Shown here: one piece after another, positions 17,281 through 26,547 of the stretch
Position numbering within the stretch: the stretch's first letter is position 1
How the letters are laid out: each line of letters begins with the position of its first letter
NCBI RefSeq assembly: GCF_014699135.1
Contig: NZ_JACOFT010000004.1
Coordinates: 62,001 to 126,000, forward strand
Reading direction: 5' to 3'
Length of the DNA: 64,000 nucleotides
Origin: Cognatundibacterium aquatile
GTDB lineage: Bacteria; Pseudomonadota; Gammaproteobacteria; Burkholderiales; Burkholderiaceae_D
Notes under the pieces: generated by a model
The model's input: the letters and a program-made list of their open reading frames with translations, nothing else
The model's database searches: none
What the model was told of the DNA's origin: nothing
Translations under genes and position numbers: made by a program

Positions 17281-19326
17281 TTAAAAATCGACCTTTAGTT
17301 TCAGTCTGGTTAAGCGGCCAGGAAATTCGTTGTCGTGGCGATATTCAAAGTAATGTGCGTTCGCAATGTTCTGCACGATCAACGCGAGCTCGGCCTGATT
17401 CCCTGCCATTTTGAATTGGTAGGCAAGGCGGCCATCAAAGCGGCGATTGCCATCGACGTAATAACCACGATTCATCACCGGATTGAAATCGGTCGCATTG
17501 AATTTTGTTTTCGCTACCTGATAGGCGACCAGGCTGCCTTGCCATTGCTCATTAAATTTATGGCTGATTAACAGGCTGTGACTGTATTTGGGTAACGAGT
17601 CACTATAAATAACGCCGTTGATGTTGTCACTTTTGACGGTGCCGCCTGATAATCCATAAATAATACGGGTCGCGTCACCCAGCGGCGCTTTGACTTGCAA
17701 TTCATAACCACGCATTAATGCGCGACCGGCATTCAGGTCGCCGCTTATCGCAGATTTTTCTTTGCGGACATCGATCAGCTCATTGTAGTCGTCATAAAAA
17801 ATGCGGAAATCGACATCGGCTTTGGCGATTTTTCCCATGTAGCCAATTTCGGTTGATTTGACGCGTTCCGTTTGCAGTGGTGGCAAGCTGGGGTACATAT
17901 CGGCACCGCGCCAGTAGCCCTCATAGATCTTTTCATATACGGAAGGAGAACGGGTGGCACGTGAATGACTGATTCTGAATGTGTGATCGGGAGTGGCATG
18001 CCAGTTGAGTGCAATCCTTGGCGTAACATCGCTGCCGGTGTAGGTATTGTGTTCTGCCATCGCCCCGGCATTCAACACCAGATCAGGACGGACTCGCCAT
18101 TCCAGATTACCGAATAATCTTTGCAGATGGTAAGGGAAATCGCCGTAAAGGTACTGGTTATCACCGACTCCCAGATAATACGGTGCATAGGTATTGTCGT
18201 AGCGCACGCTGCCGCCCCACACCAGACGGGTATTTTTAAACGGTGAAAAGGTGTGTTGCGCTTCCAGATCAAACCGGCTGAATCTCGCATCACCGTCACT
18301 GATGCCGTCGGAATCGATCAGCCTGGCATTGACTCTTTCCTGCGTATGAAACGCTTTCACCGATAACTCGCCGCCTGATTCCAGCGCACGGCGCCAGTAG
18401 AGCATTTCAAAATGATTTTCAGCCCGGCGCGTGACTGCCGCGACGTTGTCATATTCGCCGACTTCGCGCGGGCCGCCATTGTAGCCAAACTGAAATTCCA
18501 GCGTGTCGCTGGCGTTGATCTGGTAATCAGTACGCAGATTGAAAATCTGCATCGTCTTGTTATCGTATTTGTTCAGCGTCCAGAATTTATCCTGCGAGGT
18601 CGGATGCTGGATCAATGCATTTTCCCCTTCATCCTTGCGTATGCTTGCCGTCATACGGTAGCTGAGATCGCCACTTTTTGCGCCATAACGAAACACAGCT
18701 TCTGAGCGGCTGTTGCCGTATGAAAAGGAGACCGATGCACCGCGGGATTCTGCCGCATGCAGGGTGATGATATTGATGACGCCGAGATAAGAATTTGCGC
18801 CATAGCTGGCTGAATCCGGGCCGCGTATCACTTCTATGCGTTCAATATCTGCCAGTACTATCGGCAAATCGCTCCAGTTAACGCCACCAAACAAGCCTGA
18901 GTAGACCGAGCGGCCATCAATCAATACTTGCATCCGATCAGAGGTCGTCGTTGTCACCATGCCGTGATAGGCAACGGTACTGTCTGCGGAGAAATATGGA
19001 TCAGCATGGTATGCCACGTACATGCCGGGAACCAGCCGGAAGATTTCGGACAGATCCCAGGCACCGGAATCTTTGATCATTTGCTTATCAATGACGGTGA
19101 CCGCCGCAGGTGCTTCGTTGATGGGCTGAGATAAGCGTGATGCGGACAAAACGACGGGAATATCATCCAGAAAAAGAGATTCGCCTCTTTCAGCCGATTC
19201 TTCTACAAATCCGGCTTGCGCGTTCAGGTAAGGAGCAAATAGCAATACTGCAAATAAACGTCTGTATTTGAGGCTTGATACACGACGCGAAAATACAGCA
19301 TCTGGCATGCTAAAAACGGTTGGCAA
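17281..19326 (-). CDS. TonB-dependent outer-membrane receptor
   Basis: A 681-residue outer-membrane protein. A signal peptide lies at about 20-38 (ending LNAQA), then a short region, the plug domain at about 55-180 ('VVLSASRLSQPINEAPAAVT', 'RIEVIRGPDSASYGANSYLG'), and a 22-strand barrel to the C-terminal LTRLKLKVDF, which ends in the Phe needed for BAM recognition. It resembles the ligand-gated channels for siderophores, cobalamin or other large ligands. No iron-box or riboswitch was recognised in the 266 bases before it. It heads the operon with a periplasmic binding protein and a GGDEF protein, an arrangement that favours sensing coupled to c-di-GMP. The substrate is unknown. Confidence 0.93.
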   Translation of the reverse strand: MPTVFSMPDAVFSRRVSSLKYRRLFAVLLFAPYLNAQAGFVEESAERGESLFLDDIPVVLSASRLSQPINEAPAAVTVIDKQMIKDSGAWDLSEIFRLVPGMYVAYHADPYFSADSTVAYHGMVTTTTSDRMQVLIDGRSVYSGLFGGVNWSDLPIVLADIERIEVIRGPDSASYGANSYLGVINIITLHAAESRGASVSFSYGNSRSEAVFRYGAKSGDLSYRMTASIRKDEGENALIQHPTSQDKFWTLNKYDNKTMQIFNLRTDYQINASDTLEFQFGYNGGPREVGEYDNVAAVTRRAENHFEMLYWRRALESGGELSVKAFHTQERVNARLIDSDGISDGDARFSRFDLEAQHTFSPFKNTRLVWGGSVRYDNTYAPYYLGVGDNQYLYGDFPYHLQRLFGNLEWRVRPDLVLNAGAMAEHNTYTGSDVTPRIALNWHATPDHTFRISHSRATRSPSVYEKIYEGYWRGADMYPSLPPLQTERVKSTEIGYMGKIAKADVDFRIFYDDYNELIDVRKEKSAISGDLNAGRALMRGYELQVKAPLGDATRIIYGLSGGTVKSDNINGVIYSDSLPKYSHSLLISHKFNEQWQGSLVAYQVAKTKFNATDFNPVMNRGYYVDGNRRFDGRLAYQFKMAGNQAELALIVQNIANAHYFEYRHDNEFPGRLTRLKLKVDF

Positions 19327-19592
19327 AATAGGCTCCGGAAGGCGTCAATACTTGATTTGAGCTTAACACAGCACTTACGTGCCGCTGTCGTACCAATGCA
19401 ACTTTGCGGGTAATCTGCTGGTGTTTTTTCGTAAAACTCAGCGGCGGTCTTTCTTGCGGGAAAAATTCTTTGCTTCTTCTACAAAAAAAATGTCTGATTG
19501 GATATGGTTTCGTCATAAACATATGCATTCTGATACTTATTTGTCGTGCGTAAAGTTGATGTGCAGAACTGGGCTCGCGGTAGAATAGCGGG

Positions 19593-22500
19593 ATGACTAC
19601 AGAATTAACACTTTCTCCAGAAGCGAACGCTCAAGCAACATCCGCTGCGCCGTCCGATCCAAAATTTGTCCATTTACGTATCCACTCTGAATATTCAATT
19701 GTGGATGGTCTGGTGCGTATTGATGACGTGATTAAGGCTGCAGCCAAAGACATGCAGCCAGCAATGGCGATTACCGATCTGGCAAACTTATTTGCCATGG
19801 TTAAATTTTATAAGGCGGCCCGGGGCAAAGGGATTAAACCGATTGCCGGCTGTGATGCCTGGATTACCAATGAAACCGACCGTGAAAAACCATCACGTTT
19901 GATGTTGCTGGTCAAAAATCGCAAGGGTTATTTGCAACTTTGTGAATTGTTAGCGCAAGCCTGGCTGACGAATCAATACAAAGGCCGAGCGGAGATACGC
20001 TTTGAGTGGTTGCAGAAATTGTATGAGCAGGGTGAAGGTGGCGGCTTGATCGCCTTATCCGGTGCACATTTTGGCGATGTCGGCGTGGCGATTGATAATG
20101 GCAATCTGGCATTGGCAGAAGAGCATGCGCGCCGTTGGGAAAGTATTTTTCCTGAGCATTTCTATATCGAAATTCAACGTGCAGGCCAAGCCAACATGGA
20201 AAATCATGTGCGGCACGCGGTGGCGCTGGCAAAGAAATTACGTCTGCCGGTCGTGGCGACGCATCCGGTGCAATTCCTGAGTAAAGATGATTACATGGCG
20301 CACGAAGCGCGGGTCTGCATCTCGGAAGGCGACATGCTGGCTAACGGCAAGCGTGTGCGTCGCTTCAACGACCAGCAATGCTTTAAGACGCAGGCAGAAA
20401 TGCAGGCGCTGTTTGCCGATATGCCGGCGGTTTTGCAAAATTCCGTAGAAATTGCCAAACGCTGCAATCTGATGCTGGAACTCGGTAAACCTAAGTTGCC
20501 AGATTTCCCTACTCCTGATGGTATGGATATCAATGAGTTTCTGGTACATGAGGCGAAGCGCGGGTTGGAATTCCGTCTGCAGCATCTGTTTCCGAAAGAA
20601 GAAAAGCGTGAGAAAGAGCGCGCCCGATATGAAACGCGTTTGAAGTTTGAAACCGACACCATTATCAAGATGGGTTTTCCGGGCTACTTCCTGATTGTTG
20701 CTGACTTTATTCAATGGGCAAAAAACAATGGCGTACCCGTCGGCCCGGGTCGTGGTTCCGGTGCAGGCTCACTCGTTGCATATTCACTGCTGATTACCGA
20801 TCTCGATCCGCTGCAATATAACTTGCTGTTCGAACGTTTCTTAAATCCTGAGCGGGTATCGATGCCCGACTTTGATATTGACTTCTGTCAGGAAGGCCGT
20901 GACCGCGTTATTCAGTACGTGAAAGATCGCTACGGCAAGGAAGCGGTGTCGCAGATCGCCACCTTCGGAACGATGGCGGCCAAAGGCGCAATTCGCGACG
21001 TCGGTCGTGTTCTGGATTTCGGCTATATGTTTTGCGATGGCGTCTCGAAACTGATTCCATTCAAACCGGGTAAGCAGGTCACGATTGCGGAGGCGATCAT
21101 CGAAGAACCTTTGCTGGCCGAGCGTCAGGAAAACGAAGAGGAAGTCAAAACCCTGCTCGATCTGGCGCAGCAAGTCGAAGGCATTACCCGCAATATTGGT
21201 ATGCATGCCGGTGGTGTGTTGATTGCGCCCGGTAAGTTGACGGATTTCTGCCCGCTCTATACGCAGGGCGGTGATTCCGGCGTGGTCTCGCAATACGATA
21301 AAGATGACGTCGAAGCCGTCGGTCTGGTGAAGTTCGACTTTTTGGGTTTGACGACACTCACGATTCTTGATCGTGCCGTGCGCTATATCAAAATGCTGGA
21401 TCCGTCGATGGCGGAGTTTGATCTGGCGAAATTGCCACTGGATGACAGAGCTTCGTATGAATTGCTGACCAAAGCGAAAACCGTCGCGGTATTCCAGCTG
21501 GAAAGTCGTGGCATGCAAGGCATGTTGAAAGATGCGCGCCCCGATCGCTTTGAAGACATTATCGCGCTGGTGGCTTTGTATCGCCCGGGTCCTATGGATC
21601 TGATTCCTGATTTCTGTAAGCGTAAGCACGGTGAAAAGTTTGATTATCCCGATCCGCGTACTGAGGGCATTTTGTCGGAAACCTACGGCATTATGGTGTA
21701 TCAGGAACAGGTGATGCAGATGGCGCAGGTGGTCGGTGGTTATTCACTCGGCGGTGCGGATTTGCTGCGTCGGGCGATGGGCAAAAAGAAAGCCGAAGAG
21801 ATGGCAGAACACCGCCAGATTTTCCGCGACGGTGCAGCCAAAGACGGCTTACCACAAGAAAAAGCCGACGAGATTTTCGACTTGATGGAAAAATTCGCGG
21901 GCTACGGTTTTAATAAATCCCATGCTGCCGCCTATGCGCTGTTGTCGTATCACACCGCGTACCTGAAAGCCCATCACCCGGCCGCGTTTATGGCAGCCAA
22001 TATGTCGCTCGCGATGGATGATACCGATAAGGTAAAAATCTTAGTCGAAGACGCGATGGATATCTGCAAGCTGAAAATGCTGCCACCGGATATCAATCAA
22101 TCGGATTACCGTTTTATGCCAGTCGGTGAACCTGGCAAGAAAGCGATGCAGATACGTTACGGCATGGGCGCGGTCAAAGGCTCGGGGCAAAATGCGATAG
22201 AAAATATCATGGCGGTACGCGCTGCCGATGGACCTTTCAAAGATTTGTTTGATTTCTGTAAACGGGTCGATAAACGTCAGGTCAATCGCCGCACGATAGA
22301 GTCGCTGATCCGCGCTGGTGCGATGGATTGCCTGGGGAAAGATCGTGCCGTGTTGTTAGCGACGGTATCACTGGCGATAGAGGCGGCGGATCAGGCAGAG
22401 GCTGCGGCAAATCAGGTCAGCCTGTTCGGGGACGATGATGATCTGATCCCGCCGCCAGATTATATTGATGTTCCGGTCTGGTCTGACAAAAAACGTTTAA

Positions 22501-23111
22501 CAGAAGAAAAGCTGGCGCTGGGATTTTATTTATCCGGTCATTTGTTTGATTCGTATGCGCCGGAAGTGCGTCAGTTCATCAAGACGACGTTAGCGAAAGT
22601 AGAGCCTTCGCGTGATTTACGCCTGATCTGCGGCATCATTACCGGTGTCCGCACGCAGATGACGCAGCGTGGCAAGTTGCTGATCGTGACGCTGGATGAC
22701 AGTACGGCCGTGGTCGAAGTCACTGTCTACAGCGAGATCATGGAAGAGTTCAAATCCTTGTTTAAGGAAGATGAATTTCTGGCAGTGCTGGGCAAAGTCT
22801 CGGAAGATCGCTTCTCTGGCGGTTTGCGGATTTCGGCAGAAAAAGTCATGGATATCGGTCGGGCTAGGGTGCAGTTTTCTCAGGGCTTACGTCTGACTTT
22901 ACAAGCCAGCACCGATACTAAAAAACTGCAGGAATTGTTGAAGCCGCATCTGAACGCGGATGGCTGCCCGGTATTGATCAGCTATCAGAATGCGGAGGCG
23001 AGTGCCGAATTGTATTTATCCGATCAGTGGCGCGTGAATCCTGACGATAATTTACGTCTGAGTCTGGGCGAATGGTTGTCTCCGAAAAATGTCACGATCG
23101 AATACGCCTGA
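19593..23111 (+). CDS. dnaE: DNA polymerase III alpha subunit
   Basis: A 1172-residue replicative polymerase. The order is a PHP domain (about 25-290, from HLRIHSEYSIVDG), the palm/thumb/fingers core (about 300-830), helix-hairpin-helix elements, and a C-terminal OB fold with the tau-binding region (about 950-1172). The catalytic acid pair is visible in MPDFDIDF as Asp426 and Asp428. 'GPGRGSGAGSLVAYSL' and 'YRPGPMDLIPDF' are standard DnaE signatures. Length and order match the proteobacterial DnaE1 type. It starts about 266 bases from the divergent receptor gene. The next gene starts within five bases of its stop, or overlaps it. Confidence 0.98.
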   Translation: MTTELTLSPEANAQATSAAPSDPKFVHLRIHSEYSIVDGLVRIDDVIKAAAKDMQPAMAITDLANLFAMVKFYKAARGKGIKPIAGCDAWITNETDREKPSRLMLLVKNRKGYLQLCELLAQAWLTNQYKGRAEIRFEWLQKLYEQGEGGGLIALSGAHFGDVGVAIDNGNLALAEEHARRWESIFPEHFYIEIQRAGQANMENHVRHAVALAKKLRLPVVATHPVQFLSKDDYMAHEARVCISEGDMLANGKRVRRFNDQQCFKTQAEMQALFADMPAVLQNSVEIAKRCNLMLELGKPKLPDFPTPDGMDINEFLVHEAKRGLEFRLQHLFPKEEKREKERARYETRLKFETDTIIKMGFPGYFLIVADFIQWAKNNGVPVGPGRGSGAGSLVAYSLLITDLDPLQYNLLFERFLNPERVSMPDFDIDFCQEGRDRVIQYVKDRYGKEAVSQIATFGTMAAKGAIRDVGRVLDFGYMFCDGVSKLIPFKPGKQVTIAEAIIEEPLLAERQENEEEVKTLLDLAQQVEGITRNIGMHAGGVLIAPGKLTDFCPLYTQGGDSGVVSQYDKDDVEAVGLVKFDFLGLTTLTILDRAVRYIKMLDPSMAEFDLAKLPLDDRASYELLTKAKTVAVFQLESRGMQGMLKDARPDRFEDIIALVALYRPGPMDLIPDFCKRKHGEKFDYPDPRTEGILSETYGIMVYQEQVMQMAQVVGGYSLGGADLLRRAMGKKKAEEMAEHRQIFRDGAAKDGLPQEKADEIFDLMEKFAGYGFNKSHAAAYALLSYHTAYLKAHHPAAFMAANMSLAMDDTDKVKILVEDAMDICKLKMLPPDINQSDYRFMPVGEPGKKAMQIRYGMGAVKGSGQNAIENIMAVRAADGPFKDLFDFCKRVDKRQVNRRTIESLIRAGAMDCLGKDRAVLLATVSLAIEAADQAEAAANQVSLFGDDDDLIPPPDYIDVPVWSDKKRLTEEKLALGFYLSGHLFDSYAPEVRQFIKTTLAKVEPSRDLRLICGIITGVRTQMTQRGKLLIVTLDDSTAVVEVTVYSEIMEEFKSLFKEDEFLAVLGKVSEDRFSGGLRISAEKVMDIGRARVQFSQGLRLTLQASTDTKKLQELLKPHLNADGCPVLISYQNAEASAELYLSDQWRVNPDDNLRLSLGEWLSPKNVTIEYA

Positions 23112-23115
23112 TTTC

Positions 23116-24474
23116 ATGCCGACTGATAATCTCCTTACCGCTGACGCCATTGTCGTTCCAGCCGCACATCTGAGCGTGCCGCTGGAACGACACTGGCGTC
23201 AGCGATTGCCTGAGCAGATACTGATGTGTCTGCCGCTGACTCTGTTTTTTCCGGTCGGTGTGATGTATGCCGGTATCTTTTTTTTCTATCTCGCACTGAT
23301 CCTGTCGGGACAAGCATCACGCAAACTGGATAACATCCGGCAGAGCCCACTGTTGATGCCGGTGCTGCTGCTGACGGCAGTCAGTGTCGTCATCGCACTG
23401 ACGCAACAGCGACCGCCTGAGATGGGAAAAGAGTTCTGGCCCGCGCTGATGCATTACCAGACTTATCTGTTGCTACTGCCGTTTCTGGCGCTTGATGCGG
23501 GAGACTGGCAGCGCAAAGCGGTATCGGTTTTTTTTGCCGGTGCCGTGATGGCTTCGACCTTATTCGTTGCGAATTTCTTTCATGTCTTGCCGGATAACAC
23601 GCTGTTCCACAGCTATGTTTTGTATCAGGGTAATAAAGCCATTTTGCTCGGCGTCTTGTTAGCGATCACGGCGGGCTGGATGCTGCATGAACTGCGTTTG
23701 CGACAAAAGCATTATCTGTTGCGCATTCTGGCGTTGCTGTACGTGGTGGCGGCCTTGGTGTTGCTGTCAAAGACGCGTACCGCGAGCCTGATGTTTTTCC
23801 TGATGGGCGGCCTGATCTTGTTGCGCAATCTACGATGGAATTTACGCAGCCTGTTGTTACCGTTGGTATTGTTGATCACCATCGCAGCTTGCTTGAAATA
23901 TGTCGCAGACTTGCCGCGTCCGGCGAGTTGCGTTGTGAGTCAGGTGCAACTGCCACCATGGGATATCGCCAAATTACGTGCCGTTTGCACAATACAACAG
24001 GCGAACGATTTTGCGCATGGAAAAAAATCATCAGATGATGACGGCATGCGTGCTGAGATTTACCGGATTACCGCAGGCATGATTGCGGAAAAACCGTGGA
24101 GTGGACACGGCATTGCATCGTGGATGCCGAATTACCGGCAGCGCTCACAAGGTTTGAGCAGTAACGGCATGACGACGCCGCATAATGACTACTTGCTGTA
24201 TGCAACAGAGTTAGGCATGGCAGGCGTTGCGGCCTTGCTGTGGATCTGGTTCTGTCAGTTCAGAATCGCCAGAAGAATGGCGCTCAGTAAAGATAATTCA
24301 ACGAAAGACAAAGCTATGCTGCTGAGCATGTTAACCTTGGCGATGATGACAGGGGCGATGTTCAATGCGATTTTGCGCGATGCGGTGTTCGGTCTGGCAT
24401 TCATGATTTTGCTGGCGATTCCACTAGCCGGTTTGCGTCAGAATATGCTCAGAGATAAAGCGAATCAGGCCTAA
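23116..24474 (+). CDS. O-antigen ligase / Wzy-like membrane protein
   Basis: A 452-residue polytopic membrane protein with about 11-12 hydrophobic segments. The large periplasmic loop (about 265-365) carries the Wzy_C signature: 'GHGIASWMPNYRQ' and TPHNDYLLYATELG, whose HNDYL..E core is typical of O-antigen ligases (WaaL) and related O-oligosaccharide transferases. It probably attaches or polymerises a polysaccharide on the periplasmic face. The start is uncertain: 23116 avoids overlap with dnaE, and 23089 would overlap it by 23 bases. A 24-bp inverted repeat at 23139-23204 falls within the first 30 codons, so an ATG at 23222 is also possible. msbA and waaF follow, which supports an envelope-glycan role. 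Confidence 0.82.
   Translation: MPTDNLLTADAIVVPAAHLSVPLERHWRQRLPEQILMCLPLTLFFPVGVMYAGIFFFYLALILSGQASRKLDNIRQSPLLMPVLLLTAVSVVIALTQQRPPEMGKEFWPALMHYQTYLLLLPFLALDAGDWQRKAVSVFFAGAVMASTLFVANFFHVLPDNTLFHSYVLYQGNKAILLGVLLAITAGWMLHELRLRQKHYLLRILALLYVVAALVLLSKTRTASLMFFLMGGLILLRNLRWNLRSLLLPLVLLITIAACLKYVADLPRPASCVVSQVQLPPWDIAKLRAVCTIQQANDFAHGKKSSDDDGMRAEIYRITAGMIAEKPWSGHGIASWMPNYRQRSQGLSSNGMTTPHNDYLLYATELGMAGVAALLWIWFCQFRIARRMALSKDNSTKDKAMLLSMLTLAMMTGAMFNAILRDAVFGLAFMILLAIPLAGLRQNMLRDKANQA
23139..23204. repeat. 24-bp near-perfect inverted repeat
   Basis: Arms at 23139-23162 and 23181-23204 are reverse complements with a single mismatch; the spacer is 18 bases. Each arm reads cgctgacgcca then tgtcgttccagc on its own strand. 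It starts 28 bases after the dnaE stop and lies inside the annotated 5' end of the O-antigen ligase gene. RNA from either strand would fold into a very stable stem. No T-run follows, so it is not a classical terminator. Confidence 0.9.
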
Positions 24475-24643
24475 AGCAAATGGTGCCGGTTGCGTTGTGG
24501 CGATAGGCTTGAATGCACAAGTTGTGCAGGAACAGTTTTGATGGGGAATATTTCAGAATGAAAAAGCGATCCCCTATATCTGCTGCGCCTGACAGGTCAA
24601 AAATGCCTGAAAACCCGCATAAAATATAAGACATTATAAAAAT

Positions 24644-26389
24644 ATGAGTTTGATTAATAAAGAAACGATCACAGTATTTCAGCGGCTATGGATATCGGTA
24701 CAGGCATATCGCTCGCGGATTTTGCTGGCATTGCTGACGATGCTGGGCACCGCGGCGACCGAGGTCATGTTTCCGAAAGTGCTGGGTTATCTGCTCGATC
24801 ACGGCTTTAAAGGTGAACAATCGCATATGGCTTTATGGAAAATTCCGGTCGCGATTATCGGTATTTTTCTGGTGCGCGGCTTGTGTACCTTTACGACCAG
24901 CTATCTGATGAGCTGGATTTCCACCAAATTGCTGAACGAATTACGTGCCAAAATTTTTGATCGCATACTGAACGTGTCGGTCAGTTTTTATCAGGCAGAA
25001 TCCAGTAGCCGCATCATCAACACTATCATGTTTGAAGCGCAACAGATTGTGGAAATGCTGAAGGTGTCGATGACGACACTGTTCCGCGATTCGCTGACGG
25101 TGCTGGTGCTGTTGCTGGCCTTATTGTGGCGCAACTGGCAACTGACTATTGTCGCGTTGGTGCTGATCCCGGTTATGGCGGTACTGGTACGCGGCGTCAG
25201 CAAGCGCTTGCGTAAGCTGAATCAGAATCAGCTGAGTGTGAATAATGAACTGACGCAAGTGATAGAAGAGGCGACCCGCGCCAATCAGGTGATCCGCATT
25301 TTTGGTGGTCAGCAATACGAGCAACAGCGTTTTGAAGATAAAAATGAAAAACTCCGTGGCTATGCGATGCGTACCACGGTGGCGGTGGCTTCCACCACGC
25401 CGCTGACGCAGTTGGCAGCTGCTTTTGCTGTCGCTGTGGTGATTATGATCGCGGTGTCGCAGGCAGCTGCAAATCAGACTACAGCTGGTAATTTTGCAGA
25501 ATTTTTCACCCTGATGCTGCTGTTACTGACGCCACTGAAACGTCTGGCGGATTTGAATGGTCCCATGCAGCGCGGGCTTGCCGCATCGGAATCGGTGTTT
25601 GGTCTGATTGATACTTCGCCGGAAACAGACAGTGGTGAAAACCTGACGGCGCGCGCGCAAGGAAAACTGGAATTCGTGGCGACCAGTTTTGCTTATCCCG
25701 GACAAGAACAGCGCGCGTTGAACGATATCAACCTCAGCATACAACCGGGCGAAACCATTGCGTTGGTCGGCATGTCGGGCGGTGGCAAGACTTCGCTGGT
25801 GAATCTGGTGCCGCGTTTTTATACGCCTGTGAGTGGCGATATTTTGCTGGATGGACGTTCACTGAGCGCAATCTCGCTCACCAGCCTGCGCCAGCAAATA
25901 GCGATGGTGAGTCAGAATGTGGTGTTGTTTGATGATACTGTCGCTGCCAATATTGCGTATGGTGATCCGCAGCCCGATCCGGCGCGCATTGCTGCTGCGG
26001 TACAGGCGGCACATCTGAATGATGTCGTGCGTGATTTGCCGGATGGCTTGAACACCACTATCGGTGATAACGGCAATCGCTTATCCGGCGGTCAGCGTCA
26101 GCGTCTCGCAATTGCCCGGGCAATCTATAAAGATGCGCCTATCCTGATTCTTGATGAAGCGACTTCTGCACTCGACAGCGAATCTGAGCGTGCTGTGCAG
26201 GAAGCACTGGATGAACTGATGCAAGGGCGGACGACGCTGGTGATTGCACACCGGCTTTCCACAATTGAGCGCGCAAGCCGGATTGTGGTGCTGGTGGACG
26301 GACGGATTGCCGAGACCGGTACGCATACAGAACTGTTGACCAGAGACGGCGTGTATGCAAACCTGTATCGTTTGCAATTTGCAGATTAA
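24644..26389 (+). CDS. msbA: Lipid A export ABC transporter MsbA
   Basis: A 581-residue half-transporter that flips the lipid A core from the inner to the outer leaflet of the inner membrane. The N-terminal transmembrane domain has six helices (about 20-320), with the coupling region 'ELRAKIFDRILNVSVSFY'. The nucleotide-binding domain follows: Walker A GMSGGGKTSL near residue 375, signature LSGGQRQRLAIARAI, Walker B PILILDEATSALD and the switch His in VIAHRLST. Length matches MsbA (about 580). It stands 170 bases after the O-antigen ligase gene and before waaF, so LPS export fits well. A generic lipid ABC exporter is the only alternative. Confidence 0.93.
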   Translation: MSLINKETITVFQRLWISVQAYRSRILLALLTMLGTAATEVMFPKVLGYLLDHGFKGEQSHMALWKIPVAIIGIFLVRGLCTFTTSYLMSWISTKLLNELRAKIFDRILNVSVSFYQAESSSRIINTIMFEAQQIVEMLKVSMTTLFRDSLTVLVLLLALLWRNWQLTIVALVLIPVMAVLVRGVSKRLRKLNQNQLSVNNELTQVIEEATRANQVIRIFGGQQYEQQRFEDKNEKLRGYAMRTTVAVASTTPLTQLAAAFAVAVVIMIAVSQAAANQTTAGNFAEFFTLMLLLLTPLKRLADLNGPMQRGLAASESVFGLIDTSPETDSGENLTARAQGKLEFVATSFAYPGQEQRALNDINLSIQPGETIALVGMSGGGKTSLVNLVPRFYTPVSGDILLDGRSLSAISLTSLRQQIAMVSQNVVLFDDTVAANIAYGDPQPDPARIAAAVQAAHLNDVVRDLPDGLNTTIGDNGNRLSGGQRQRLAIARAIYKDAPILILDEATSALDSESERAVQEALDELMQGRTTLVIAHRLSTIERASRIVVLVDGRIAETGTHTELLTRDGVYANLYRLQFAD

Positions 26390-26547
26390 ACCAGATAACA
26401 CGGTTGCTGCAGCAGCATTCTGAGCGTCTGAAGGTATTTGCGTATTGCTGGCATCAGTTTTGCGTAAACCCGATCAGTACTGTGTACTATGCTGTAGAAC
26501 TTTTTTAATCCGGATGATGAGCTCTTTTTCATGGAACAAGTAGCACG

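Noticed and set aside
19327-19592. Possible cobalamin riboswitch before the TonB-dependent receptor
   Set aside because: I looked for the conserved B12-box elements on the minus strand and did not find them.
20841-21629. A 262-codon open frame antisense to dnaE
   Set aside because: It is a shadow frame of a highly conserved coding region, with no ribosome binding site and a His/Arg/Gln-rich product without domains.
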